DNA of 64,000 nt from NCBI GenBank assembly GCA_963524205.1, contig CAURED010000001.1:217518-281517 (forward strand). The letters are read 5' to 3'. Source of the stretch: Aminipila sp963524205. GTDB taxonomy: Bacteria > Bacillota > Clostridia > Peptostreptococcales > Anaerovoracaceae. Below are positions 9,028 through 17,824 of this stretch, piece by piece. The first letter of the stretch is position 1. The number at the start of each line of letters is the position of its first letter. A program made the translations under genes and the position numbers. Under the pieces are notes generated by a model. It searched no databases, was not told the origin of the DNA, and worked only from the letters and a program-made list of their open reading frames with translations.

Positions 9028-10875
9028 TTATGCTGCAGGTTCAAATTGACTGTTATAAAGCTCAGCATAGAATCCACCCTGTGCAAGCAGCTCTTTGTGA
9101 TTACCGCTTTCAATGATATCCCCGTCTTTCATCACAAGAATCAAGTCAGCATTCTTAATGGTGGAAAGCCTGTGGGCAATGACAAAAGAAGTTCTGCCAA
9201 CTGTCAGCTGATCCATTGCGGATTGAACAATACGCTCAGTACGGGTATCTACCGAACTGGTTGCTTCATCTAAAATCAACAGAGGGGCATTCTGTATCAT
9301 TGCCCGGGCAATGGTGATGAGCTGTTTTTGTCCTTCTGACAGACTGGCTTTATCGTTTAATACAGTATCATATCCCTGTGGCAAGGTTTTGATGAAATGA
9401 TGCAAACCAACAGTTTTACAGGCCTTCACCACCTGTTCTTCTGTGATACCCTGCTTACTGTAAATAATATTCTCCTTTATAGTGCCTTCAAACAGCCACG
9501 AGTCTTGCAAAACCATACAGAATTGTTGGTGGACATTCTCCCGTGGTACTTGACTGACCGGCGTTCCATCCAGCAATATTTCACCGCCATCTAATTCATA
9601 AAACCGCATTAACAGATTCATAATGGTAGTTTTTCCTGCACCAGTAGGGCCAACAATAGCAACCTTCTGTCCTGGTTTTATTTTTGCAGAGAAATCTTGA
9701 ATAATAGTCTTTTCTGGTACATATCCGAATTTAACATGTTTAAATTCCACTTCACCCTTCACATCCTGCAAGGTTTTTACTTTCTGGCTCTCATTGTCCA
9801 TTTCTGCTTCTTCTAAAAACTCAAATACACGTTCTCCAGCAGCAGCGGTTCGCTGCAGGTTGTTTGCAGCTTGAGCCATCTGGGAAAGAGGCTGGGTAAA
9901 TAGACGGATGTACATCATAAATGCCACAATGACCCCAAATGAAATGGTGCCTTTCATGGCCAATACCGCACCGGCTACACAGACAGCTACATATCCAAAG
10001 TTTCCGATGAATTGCATCATGGGCATCATCAGTCCGGATAAAAATTGTGATTTCCATGCACTGTCATATAGTCCTTCATTAATTTCTTCAAAATTCTTCT
10101 TTGCATCCTTGCTTCCGTTATATGCCTTAACAATATTGTGTCCAGAATAAATTTCTTCAATATATCCATTAACATTTCCAAGTCCCTTTTGCTGTGCAGA
10201 AAAATATTTTTGAGACTTCTTCATAATGAATATCATAAGAGTAAAACCAATTACACTTGCAAAAACTGCAGTCAGGGCGAGAATCCAATTGGTATAAAAC
10301 ATCATGATAAAAGACCCGATAAACATAGTTACAGAGGTAACCAGTGTTCCTACACTTTGATTCATAGTCTGTCCAATTGCATCCACATCGTTAGTGACAC
10401 GGCTCAGCACATCTCCATAGCTTGTTTTATCAAAATATCCCAGCGGAAGACGGTTTATTTTCTGTGATATATCGGTACGCATGGTTTTGGAGATTTTTTG
10501 CGTAACCGTAGCCATAATAAAGCTTTGGGTAAAATTCAGCAAGGTAGCACTTGCATAGAAAAATACCAGCAGTATTGCTGTATGAACTACAGCATCCATA
10601 TTGATTACCCCTGTAATCATGTGACCGTTTATCAATGCAGGCAGCCCTTTAGTAATTTCGTTGGTCATATCTTTCAGTTTATCTGGACCAATAATCTGCA
10701 GTACTGTACCTGCAGCTGCTGTCAATAAGGCAAACACCATGATTGGAAGGTATGCTTTGCAATAGTTGATTAATTTCCCCCATGTTCCCTTGAAATCCTG
10801 GGACTTTTCCACAGTAGTTCCCATTCCTTGGGGGCCTCCCATGGGCCCTTGTCTTCTTTGTATATTCTCACTCAT
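9028..10875 (-). CDS. ABC exporter half-transporter (TMD-NBD), subunit with canonical Walker B Glu
   Basis: 615 aa; six-helix transmembrane domain (about 35-340) followed by a nucleotide-binding domain (about 375-610). Walker A is GPTGAGKTT, Walker B/D-loop LLILDEATSSVD with the catalytic Glu present, and the signature is LSEGQKQ rather than LSGGQ. The partner gene at 10872-12632 has the opposite defects, so the pair should form a heterodimeric exporter with one degenerate ATP site, as in LmrCD/TM287-288 types. A Gly/Pro/Gln-rich N-terminus precedes the first helix. The start overlaps the upstream gene by 4 bp (ATGA) with RBS GGAGGAA. Likely drug or peptide export, controlled with its partner by the MarR protein at 12744-13178. 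The substrate is unknown. Confidence 0.93.
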   Translation of the reverse strand: MSENIQRRQGPMGGPQGMGTTVEKSQDFKGTWGKLINYCKAYLPIMVFALLTAAAGTVLQIIGPDKLKDMTNEITKGLPALINGHMITGVINMDAVVHTAILLVFFYASATLLNFTQSFIMATVTQKISKTMRTDISQKINRLPLGYFDKTSYGDVLSRVTNDVDAIGQTMNQSVGTLVTSVTMFIGSFIMMFYTNWILALTAVFASVIGFTLMIFIMKKSQKYFSAQQKGLGNVNGYIEEIYSGHNIVKAYNGSKDAKKNFEEINEGLYDSAWKSQFLSGLMMPMMQFIGNFGYVAVCVAGAVLAMKGTISFGVIVAFMMYIRLFTQPLSQMAQAANNLQRTAAAGERVFEFLEEAEMDNESQKVKTLQDVKGEVEFKHVKFGYVPEKTIIQDFSAKIKPGQKVAIVGPTGAGKTTIMNLLMRFYELDGGEILLDGTPVSQVPRENVHQQFCMVLQDSWLFEGTIKENIIYSKQGITEEQVVKACKTVGLHHFIKTLPQGYDTVLNDKASLSEGQKQLITIARAMIQNAPLLILDEATSSVDTRTERIVQSAMDQLTVGRTSFVIAHRLSTIKNADLILVMKDGDIIESGNHKELLAQGGFYAELYNSQFEPAA

Positions 10876-12632
10876 GATACAAGTTCCTCCTCACTAAGCT
10901 GTGACATGGCTATTTCTTTATACACCTGGCATGTTGCAAGTAACTCTCTGTGGGTACCCTTTCCCACCATTCTTCCTTCATCCAGAACAATGATCTGATC
11001 CGCATCCATAATGGTACCGATACGCTGGGCCACAATCAGACTGGTTATTCCAGCTGTCTCTTTCTTAAGAGCACTTCGCAGCACACGGTCTGTTTTGTAA
11101 TCCAATGCAGAAAAGCTGTCATCAAAAATATAGATTTCCGGATTTCGGCAGACAGCACGGGCAATAGCCAGTCTTTGTTTCTGCCCGCCGGACACATTTG
11201 TACCACCCTGTGAAATATCTGCATGGTACCCACTGTCCATTGCTTCCACAAAGTCTGTTCCCTGAGCAATAGCCACTGCTTTTTTAATTTGTTCTGCACT
11301 GGCAGTCTCTTTACCATTTTCGCCGTAAGCAACATTGGAACTTACACTACCACGAAATAAGACTGCCTTCTGAGGAACATAACCGATTTTACTATATAAG
11401 GCCTCTCCCTCATAATCTTTTACATTTACCCCATCAATTAGCACCTCACCTTCCGAAGCATCAAAGAAACGTGGAACCAGATTGATTAAGGTACTCTTGC
11501 CGCTGCCTGTAGATCCAATAAATGCTATGGTTTCGCCCTTCTTCACAGAAAAACTCACATCTTGCAACACATATTCTGCAGCATCGGGATATTTAAAGCT
11601 GACATTTTTAAATTCTACTTCACCCACAAGCCCCGGCTTTCCTTCTGTTAGGGTTCCTGCAAGAATAGTGGGCTTTGTATCCAGCACTTCATTAATACGC
11701 TTAGCAGATACGGTAGCCCTTGGCATCAATATGAAAAGCATAACAAGCATCATGAAGGACATGATTACCTGTACTGCATAAGCAGAGAATACCACCATAT
11801 TTGAAAATATGGGCAGTTTATCCATGGCCTGGGCATCCTGAATCAGGTATGCGCCAATCCAGTAGATTGCCAGAGAAAGGCCACTCATAATCATGGTCAT
11901 CATTGGCATCATAACAGCCATACCACGGCTGGTGAAAAGCTGTGTTTTCGTCAATTCCTCATTAGCCTGATCAAATTTTTCTTCCTGATAAGCTTCTGCA
12001 TTGTAGGCACGGACTACACGCAGTCCCGTCAGGTTCTCCCGAGTTACCTGATTTAGATTGTCGGTTAACGTCTGCATCTTTTTGAATTTTGGTAGGACAA
12101 AAATCATAATAAACGCAATTATAACAATCATAATTAGTACTGCGGCTCCTGTGGCCATGGACCATTCCACGCCTTTATGTGCAATTTTAGTAAGTGCCCA
12201 GACCGAAAGAATAGGTGCCTTGATAATCATCTGCAATCCCATGGTCACTAACATTTGAATCTGTGTGATATCATTGGTGGAACGTGTAATCAGGCTGGAT
12301 GTGGAAAACCGGTTGATTTCTTCCATGGAGAAAGAATCCACTTTATAAAATAGCATACTGCGCAGCCGTTGGGAAAATGAGGCGGCGATACGAGCGGCAA
12401 AAAATCCTACTATGACTGCCGAAACTACACTTCCAAGAGCACAAAGCAGCATATAGAACCCCTGCTCCCATATGTCACTCATAGCACTGCCAGGTGTCTG
12501 AACCAACCGGGTAATATCTGACATATAATCCGGCAGCTTTAAATCCAGCCAGACCTGTATAACAATAAATACGAGACTGATTGCAGCCTGAACCCATTCT
12601 TTAAATTTAAGATACTTGAAAATTTTAAGCAT
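10872..12632 (-). CDS. ABC exporter half-transporter, subunit with degenerate Walker B
   Basis: 586 aa, with a transmembrane domain in the N-terminal half and an ATPase domain from about residue 330. Walker A is GSTGSGKST, the signature VSGGQKQR is canonical, but Walker B reads IYIFDDSFSALD, with Asp in place of the catalytic Glu. It is therefore the non-catalytic-site partner of the downstream subunit, with which it overlaps by 4 bp. ATG 12632 has RBS AGGAGG at good spacing. A palindrome (12677-12689) matching the one at the marR promoter lies just upstream, implying control by that MarR regulator. Function: export of a toxic compound across the membrane; the compound cannot be inferred. Confidence 0.93.
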   Translation of the reverse strand: MLKIFKYLKFKEWVQAAISLVFIVIQVWLDLKLPDYMSDITRLVQTPGSAMSDIWEQGFYMLLCALGSVVSAVIVGFFAARIAASFSQRLRSMLFYKVDSFSMEEINRFSTSSLITRSTNDITQIQMLVTMGLQMIIKAPILSVWALTKIAHKGVEWSMATGAAVLIMIVIIAFIMIFVLPKFKKMQTLTDNLNQVTRENLTGLRVVRAYNAEAYQEEKFDQANEELTKTQLFTSRGMAVMMPMMTMIMSGLSLAIYWIGAYLIQDAQAMDKLPIFSNMVVFSAYAVQVIMSFMMLVMLFILMPRATVSAKRINEVLDTKPTILAGTLTEGKPGLVGEVEFKNVSFKYPDAAEYVLQDVSFSVKKGETIAFIGSTGSGKSTLINLVPRFFDASEGEVLIDGVNVKDYEGEALYSKIGYVPQKAVLFRGSVSSNVAYGENGKETASAEQIKKAVAIAQGTDFVEAMDSGYHADISQGGTNVSGGQKQRLAIARAVCRNPEIYIFDDSFSALDYKTDRVLRSALKKETAGITSLIVAQRIGTIMDADQIIVLDEGRMVGKGTHRELLATCQVYKEIAMSQLSEEELVS

Positions 12633-12676
12633 GTAAACCTCCTAGTGAAATTAGCATTATTTAACATTATTTGTTA

Positions 12677-12689
12677 CTAATAGTATTAG
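12677..12689. promoter_or_regulatory. Putative MarR operator upstream of ABC exporter operon
   Basis: Perfect 13-bp palindrome ctaatagtattag, 45 bp before the start of the first ABC gene. It fits the same pattern (CTAAYAsTRTTAG) as ctaacagtgttag at the marR promoter, 535 bp away. A short hairpin (gcggtca / tgaccgc, 12707-12726) separates it from marR. Confidence 0.6.
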
Positions 12690-12743
12690 CATTTGTGCAT
12701 TTTTTTGCGGTCATTTTTTTGACCGCTATTTTAAAATCATTTT

Positions 12744-13178
12744 TTATTTATTTCTCATAATTTCAGGTGCCATATGGGAAAGTTTTGCCATAATACGCAC
12801 AAGTTCTTTGGCATCTTTCTCCCCAAGGGATTCCAGCATACGGGTAGTGGTGCTAAGTGCTGTTTGTCTGTGACTTTCCGCCAGTTCTTTCCCTGACGGA
12901 GTCAGATCAACTAAAATCCTTCTGCGATCATCTATATCAATCTGGCGGGTAATGAGTCCTTTTTTGTCAAGGCTGTTCAGTGTTGCAGCGATACGGGCAG
13001 AGCTGATATTCATCTCAGTACTAATCTCACTTGGCAAAACACATCTTCCTTTTCGAGCAATATATATGATCACAAAGGTTTCACCACGCATAATTCCATC
13101 AATTCTTTTTTGATGGTGGCCTTTTTGAAACTGATGTGTGTATTGAAGAAACTCTTCAGCAAGCTCAGCATAATCCAT
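12744..13178 (-). CDS. MarR-family transcriptional regulator
   Basis: 144 aa from ATG 13178, chosen because AGGAAG lies about 10 nt upstream; a GTG 18 nt earlier has no RBS. The winged-helix core is visible: ...LPSEISTEMNISSARIAATLNSLDKKGLI (recognition helix) followed by the wing RQIDIDDRRRILVDLT, with the DxRR motif typical of MarR proteins. Flanking helices would form the dimer. It lies directly upstream of, and in the same direction as, the two ABC exporter genes. Palindromes of the same sequence type occur at its own promoter and before the ABC genes, so autorepression plus exporter repression relieved by a ligand is the likely scheme. The ligand is unknown. Confidence 0.92.
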   Translation of the reverse strand: MDYAELAEEFLQYTHQFQKGHHQKRIDGIMRGETFVIIYIARKGRCVLPSEISTEMNISSARIAATLNSLDKKGLITRQIDIDDRRRILVDLTPSGKELAESHRQTALSTTTRMLESLGEKDAKELVRIMAKLSHMAPEIMRNK

Positions 13179-13200
13179 AATTTCACTTCCTTTCACAAGA

Positions 13201-13249
13201 AATAACCTAACACTATTATTATGCTAACAGTGTTAGGTTATTTTGTCAA
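13201..13249 (-). promoter_or_regulatory. marR promoter with overlapping palindromic operator
   Basis: Minus strand: TTGACA (13244-13249), 17-bp spacer, TAGCAT (13221-13226). The perfect palindrome ctaacagtgttag (13224-13236) covers the spacer and -10, and a weaker copy (ctaacactattat, 13207-13219) follows. The outer 14-bp arms aataacctaacact / agtgttaggttatt also form a large inverted repeat, which may double as a weak terminator for ligD. Confidence 0.65.
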
Positions 13250-13267
13250 GAAGTAAATTATATTTTT

Positions 13268-15709
13268 TTATTTAAGCATCTGGTCATTTTGAAAAAAATC
13301 CTTCCAAGGATCATTTTCATTTACTCTTTTAAGGGCATCTTCCATATGAATACCATCTGGTGCAACTGTGTCAAGTTCATCCCAGAAGATGGGCATGGAC
13401 ACTCGGGCGCCCTTCCTTGCCCTTATGGAATAAGGGGCTATACTTGTGGCACCTCTGCCATTTCGAATCCAGTCAATAAAAATTTTACCAGAGCGCTTTG
13501 CTTTTCTCACATTACTGGTGTAGCGGTCCGGCCACTTTTGCTCCATAACTTCAGCAACTCCCTTTGCAAAATCATGAAAAACATCCCAGGTTACCACCGG
13601 TTTTAAAGGGACAACCACATGGTACCCTTTTCCGCCGCTGGTCTTTAGATATGAATTGAGAGAAAGTTCATCAAGAATACTTTTGATATCACGCGCACCC
13701 TGACGTATCCTGCTCAGCTCCATTCCTTCATCCGGATCCAAATCAAATACCATCACGTCAGGCTTATCCAGTTCCTGGACACGGCTTCCCCAAGTATGAA
13801 ATTCCAGTGTGCCCATCTGTACTTCACTTATAAGTCCGGGAACTTCGTCAATATAGAAATAATCTTCTGTTTCTCCGTCACTGTTAGTAATAGGAATTGT
13901 TATGACCCCTTTACTCTCTGAACCCGGATGTTTCTTATAAAAGCACGTCTGTGATACTCCCTTTGGACAACGTACAATACTGAGAACCCGGTGATTTACA
14001 TAGGGTAGCATACGATATGAAACCTTTGCATAATACTGAACCACATCAGCCTTTGTGATTATCGGTTCATCAAAGATCACCTTGTCTGGGTTTGTAATTT
14101 TTATTCCTTCAATAATAATGCTGTTTGTATTTACTTCCATGGTCTTTTCCACCTTTGTCTCAGATAATTCAAGTTGTTTTTCATTCTCTGTTTTTTCTCT
14201 TTTTATATCCTTGGGATTCTTATCTGTTCGAAGGCCTTTAAAACTTGCCTGTCTTAACAGATTATCTTTAGTCCATTCAGCAAATTTTATTTCTGCCACC
14301 ATTGCAGGTTCAAGCCATGTAATATTTTCATTTATTCTTGCCTCAGGTGCAAGTTTAAAAGCCGAGTCCATCCGCTTTAAGTTTTCAAACTTTTCCTCTA
14401 ATATTTTCATATCATCCCCGCTCATACCTGTGCCTGCACGTCCGGCGAAAACCAATTCTTGACCTTCATAGACACCAAGGAGAAGGGAACTTACCCCCAT
14501 TGTTTTTTTATCAGAAAGCGTATAACCTCCAATGACGAATTCCTGCCTTTTATCACATTTGAGTTTAATCCAGTCACCGTTTCTCGTTCCGCTGTAAATA
14601 GAATTAGCCTTTTTACCCACAATCCCTTCCATACCTGTCTCACAGGCCGCTGCAAAGCTTTCCTTTCCATTTCCTCTGATATAACGGCTGTAGTAGAGTT
14701 TTGGGGGAGCATTCTTCATCAAAGTTTCAAGGATTTTTTTTCTGTCAATCAAAGGATATCCTCGAAGATCTTTGCCATCCAACGCAAGAATATCAAAGAC
14801 AACGTAAGTTAGATTTTTGCTTGCTGGGTTTTTAGTATAATTTTGTAAAGCCTGAAAATCCGTCTTGCCTGACGAGTCGGTGATTACCATTTCTCCATCT
14901 AGAACCACAGCCCTTCCAGCAGAAAAATCAATAAGTGAATCAGCAATGTCATGAAACTGTCTCTTATAATCATTGCTATTTCTAGTCATAAGTCGAACGT
15001 TGTTACCTTCCACAAATGCCATGATTCGATAACCGTCATATTTTAGTTCATAGAGCCAATCTTCACTATCAGGAATCTTATTGACTAGTTTGGCCAGCTG
15101 TACATCTGCTTTACTGAAGGGATTTCTTACGATTTTTTCCTCTTCCCCTTTCTCAATTCCTTCCATAGTACGCCCAGTTCGGATACTGGTAGTGAATTCG
15201 GATATGCCATCATCCATTTTAGCGTGCTCATCTTTTTCTTTCAGCAGAAGCCAGTTATTTGATTTCTCATCAGATTTTGATTTCCACCGAACCAGAGCCC
15301 ACTTTCCTTTCAACCGTTTTCCATTCAGTGCAAACTTGAGTTCACCTTTTCGGAGCCCTTCTTCTACATTTCCATACGGTTCCCAGAAACCTTCATCCCA
15401 AAGCATGACCACACCACCACCGTATTCCCCCTTGGGAATAGTTCCTTCAAAGTTTCTGTATTCCAATGGATGATCCTCCACCTTTACAGCGAGTCTCTTG
15501 TCATGAGTATTATAAGTAGGACCCTTGGGCACCGCCCAGCTCAAAAGCGCTCCCATCCATTCCAAACGCAAATCATAATGGTCGTTTCGGGCCATATGGT
15601 GCTGTACTACAAATTTAAGATATTCTTCAGAGTCTTCTGTTTTTCCTTCAGGCTCAAAAGTCTTCTGAAAATTTCTTTTTTTATTATATTCGTATAAATT
15701 TCCAACCAT
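13268..15709 (-). CDS. ligD: DNA ligase D (NHEJ): phosphoesterase-ligase-polymerase
   Basis: 813 aa with all three LigD modules. Residues about 30-155 are the 3'-phosphoesterase (HHMARNDHYDLRLE, then the conserved PKGEYG). Residues about 205-510 are the ATP-dependent ligase with adenylation motif YELKYDGYR (Lys223). Residues about 540-805 are the primase/polymerase with VFDLDPDEG (catalytic Asps) and TSGGKGYHVVVPL. The order PE-LIG-POL differs from the mycobacterial POL-PE-LIG order. It repairs double-strand breaks with Ku by end processing, gap filling and sealing. Its start lies 5 bp after the Ku stop, so the two form one transcription unit. The RBS before ATG 15709 is poor, suggesting translational coupling. 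Confidence 0.97.
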   Translation of the reverse strand: MVGNLYEYNKKRNFQKTFEPEGKTEDSEEYLKFVVQHHMARNDHYDLRLEWMGALLSWAVPKGPTYNTHDKRLAVKVEDHPLEYRNFEGTIPKGEYGGGVVMLWDEGFWEPYGNVEEGLRKGELKFALNGKRLKGKWALVRWKSKSDEKSNNWLLLKEKDEHAKMDDGISEFTTSIRTGRTMEGIEKGEEEKIVRNPFSKADVQLAKLVNKIPDSEDWLYELKYDGYRIMAFVEGNNVRLMTRNSNDYKRQFHDIADSLIDFSAGRAVVLDGEMVITDSSGKTDFQALQNYTKNPASKNLTYVVFDILALDGKDLRGYPLIDRKKILETLMKNAPPKLYYSRYIRGNGKESFAAACETGMEGIVGKKANSIYSGTRNGDWIKLKCDKRQEFVIGGYTLSDKKTMGVSSLLLGVYEGQELVFAGRAGTGMSGDDMKILEEKFENLKRMDSAFKLAPEARINENITWLEPAMVAEIKFAEWTKDNLLRQASFKGLRTDKNPKDIKREKTENEKQLELSETKVEKTMEVNTNSIIIEGIKITNPDKVIFDEPIITKADVVQYYAKVSYRMLPYVNHRVLSIVRCPKGVSQTCFYKKHPGSESKGVITIPITNSDGETEDYFYIDEVPGLISEVQMGTLEFHTWGSRVQELDKPDVMVFDLDPDEGMELSRIRQGARDIKSILDELSLNSYLKTSGGKGYHVVVPLKPVVTWDVFHDFAKGVAEVMEQKWPDRYTSNVRKAKRSGKIFIDWIRNGRGATSIAPYSIRARKGARVSMPIFWDELDTVAPDGIHMEDALKRVNENDPWKDFFQNDQMLK

Positions 15710-15714
15710 AAGGA

Positions 15715-16488
15715 TTATGCCATTTCTCTCTCTTTTTTCGCTTTCTCCACACTAGCCTTAAGAGCATCCATCAAGTCGATGACTTTACCTGTACTATCAG
15801 GTTCTGCCGCCACAATCTCCTTACCGGAAATTTTTGTCTCAATAAGAACACGAAGTCTCTCTTGGTATTCATCCTTATATTTGGAAGGATCAAAAGGCGT
15901 ATCCATAGAATCAATGAGCATTTTAGCCATATTCATCTCCTGCTCAGATACTTCAGGCTTAATGTACTGTCTTTGAAGTTCTTTAATATCCTCGGCGTAG
16001 AACATAGTAGAAATGAGAATACCGTCTTCCCGAGGAATTATTGCCATCAGTGTGTCCTTAGTGCCCATAACCGTTTTGCCTATGGCTATCTTCTGTTGAG
16101 CCATCAATGCATTACGAAGAAGCTCGAAGGCTTTTTCTCCTCCTGTCTCTGGTACAGCCTGATATGTTTTTTCATAGTAAACTGGGGAAATCTGATTTAG
16201 CTGGGCGAAATGAAGGATTTGAATGGATTTTTCTTTTTCTGTTTTAATCTTTTCAATCTCATCATCTGTAACGACCACATACTTATCCTTATCATACTCG
16301 AATCCTTTTACAATGTCTCCCGAAGTAATCTCTTTGCCACAGTGAGCACAGGTCTTCTTATAACGGATTCGGCTGCTATCTTCCTTATGAAGCTGATTGA
16401 AATGGATGTCATTGTCCTGAGTAGTCGTATGCATTGCAATGGGAATGGCCACCATGCCGAAAGTTATTACCGATTTACGTGATATCAT
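15715..16488 (-). CDS. ku: Ku protein, non-homologous end joining
   Basis: 257 aa from ATG 16488, picked because AGGAGGTG sits just upstream; an earlier in-frame start adds 11 residues without RBS. The N-terminus SRKSVITFGMVAIPIAM is characteristic of prokaryotic Ku, and the length fits the single-domain homodimeric family that encircles DNA ends. A CxxC pair (CAHCGKEITSGD) sits in the bridge region, as in many bacterial Ku proteins. It recruits LigD, encoded immediately downstream in the same operon. Both proteins matter mainly in stationary phase or spores, where no sister copy is available; that role is known for the family and inferred here. Confidence 0.96.
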   Translation of the reverse strand: MISRKSVITFGMVAIPIAMHTTTQDNDIHFNQLHKEDSSRIRYKKTCAHCGKEITSGDIVKGFEYDKDKYVVVTDDEIEKIKTEKEKSIQILHFAQLNQISPVYYEKTYQAVPETGGEKAFELLRNALMAQQKIAIGKTVMGTKDTLMAIIPREDGILISTMFYAEDIKELQRQYIKPEVSEQEMNMAKMLIDSMDTPFDPSKYKDEYQERLRVLIETKISGKEIVAAEPDSTGKVIDLMDALKASVEKAKKEREMA

Positions 16489-16564
16489 AGTAGAAACACC
16501 TCCTAAAAGTATTGTTTCCAACTAAATTGTAAGTATTCACCCTACATAACTCTATGGATTACTT

Positions 16565-17092
16565 TCAACATTTCCAGTTGATTTTGGCCGGATTTGCTTC
16601 ATTTTCCACTGCAAGGGCATTCAAAGCATCCAGCATACGTCCGCATTCATCAGCAGCACATTGCTCCAGTTTGTCCCAGGGAGCACTGGTTCCAAGAGTG
16701 TCATATGCAACTGCCAATGCTCCATAAAATGCGAGTCCCACACAATGACCTGCAGCGTGAATAGTAGACGCAGATTGTCCGATTGCCCTGGCAGCAGCTT
16801 GTGCAGCAGGGTTTTCTTCAGCTTCACGGGCAGCCCCATGGCACTGAAGAATTTCTGTTTTAGCCTGGGGCAGTTTTATTTCTCCTGCTAACCACTCACG
16901 GGCGGCATTTATTGCATTTTGTGGACGCAGATCATCCGGATAGTACTTGCTGAACAAGGGCACTAAAATTTGCTCTGAATAATCAAGCGCCCAAGTTGCA
17001 AGTGTAACCTTACTTTGTGTTTCAATTATTTTTACAATTGACTGAATATATGGTGCATTCCAGTCACTTAGCATTTTCCGTGCTTTTGGCAT
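16565..17092 (-). CDS. Imm5-like putative immunity protein
   Basis: 175 aa from ATG 17092 (RBS AGGAGG, 7 nt). Mostly alpha-helical with a run of Ala-rich helices and a conserved-looking central stretch containing CHGAAREAEENPAAQAAARA followed by HAAGHCVGLAFYGALA. This matches my memory of the family annotated as putative immunity protein (Imm5-like), found scattered in Firmicutes, often without a neighbouring toxin. No toxin gene is next to it here; the flanking 17095-17286 segment is a decayed fragment of an unrelated gene. No signal peptide or membrane segment, so cytoplasmic. Any role in toxin immunity is only from the family name. Confidence 0.7.
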   Translation of the reverse strand: MPKARKMLSDWNAPYIQSIVKIIETQSKVTLATWALDYSEQILVPLFSKYYPDDLRPQNAINAAREWLAGEIKLPQAKTEILQCHGAAREAEENPAAQAAARAIGQSASTIHAAGHCVGLAFYGALAVAYDTLGTSAPWDKLEQCAADECGRMLDALNALAVENEANPAKINWKC

Positions 17093-17094
17093 AC

Positions 17095-17286
17095 TTATCC
17101 TCCTATTTGCATAAAAACACAATTTTTCTTATCATCATCTATAGTATTATCCGCTCCCATGATTTTTTTATCATAGCAATAACAAAAATTTGTTATTATA
17201 AATTCCATTTGCTTATTGTACTCAACAATTATATTATTTTCTATATCATAATTAATAACTGCAATATGTAAATAGACCGAACTCAA
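17095..17286 (-). pseudogene. Remnant of a gene related to the broken gene at 45795-46276
   Basis: A 63-codon frame without a credible RBS. Its C-terminal part (YNKQMEFIITNFCYCYDKK then IMGADNTIDDDKKNCVF) matches the frame at 45795-46276 (QNKKMEFVMRNFCYYYDKK / IMGTANTIDDNKKNYVF), also at the DNA level. Both ends of the parent gene are missing, and the fragment stops where the Imm5-like gene begins. The parent family is not recognised; its repeated short strands suggest a beta-rich, possibly propeller-like protein. Confidence 0.65.
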
Positions 17287-17301
17287 ACTTCCTGTAAGAA
17301 A

Positions 17302-17652
17302 TCAGCCTACTCTAGTGCCATTGGGAACATACTTTTCCGGCTGTGCTAAAACTGGGGTAATTCCATCTACATATCCTATGTCAAACAACATACCTTCAGA
17401 TACTTCCCCAAACATCTTCTTAGGCTCTAAGTTCAGAACAAATAAAGCTTGTTTACCTTCGACTTCTTTTACATTTGTCCTTTCCTTCTTCATACCTACT
17501 AATATTTTTCTTGTGAAATCGCCAAAGTCTACCAGCAAGCTAACCATCTTATCAGATTTGGCAATATCTTCAACAGAAACAATTGTTCCAACGCGTATAT
17601 CAATTTTTTCAAGTAAATCTATATCGATAGTTGGTTTAATTTCAGCTGCCAT
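17302..17652 (-). CDS. tRNA-binding OB-fold protein (CsaA / MetRS C-terminal type)
   Basis: 116 aa forming one tRNA-binding domain: IDIRVGTIVSVEDIAKSDKMVSLLVDFG, then RKILVGMKK, LFVLNLEPKKMFGEVSEGML, the standard strand order of the EMAP II/CsaA OB-fold. ATG 17652 has RBS AAGGAGG. Stand-alone forms bind tRNA or act as export chaperones (CsaA); I cannot separate these roles from the sequence. No clear operon partner: about 170 bp separate it from the upstream LUD gene on the same strand. Cytoplasmic. The fold assignment is firm, the cellular job is not. Confidence 0.88.
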   Translation of the reverse strand: MAAEIKPTIDIDLLEKIDIRVGTIVSVEDIAKSDKMVSLLVDFGDFTRKILVGMKKERTNVKEVEGKQALFVLNLEPKKMFGEVSEGMLFDIGYVDGITPVLAQPEKYVPNGTRVG

Positions 17653-17824
17653 TAAGTTCCTCCTTATACAAATATGCTTCTATTGCCTGTCAAAATAAGT
17701 ACTATATTGAATGCAAAGAGCATATTGTTCTCATCTTTAAATAACCGTATCATAACCCATTATTCTTGTCAAAATTAGTTTACTGTCCAACTTCCAAAGG
17801 GAATTAAATCAAGGCTAAATCATA

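Noticed and set aside
12707..12726. gcggtca/tgaccgc hairpin as marR terminator
   Set aside because: On the minus strand it is followed by A rather than T, so it is not a good terminator in the direction of transcription; noted only as a hairpin.
16565..17286. Toxin-immunity locus
   Set aside because: The Imm5-like gene has no adjacent polymorphic toxin; the neighbouring fragment is an unrelated relic.
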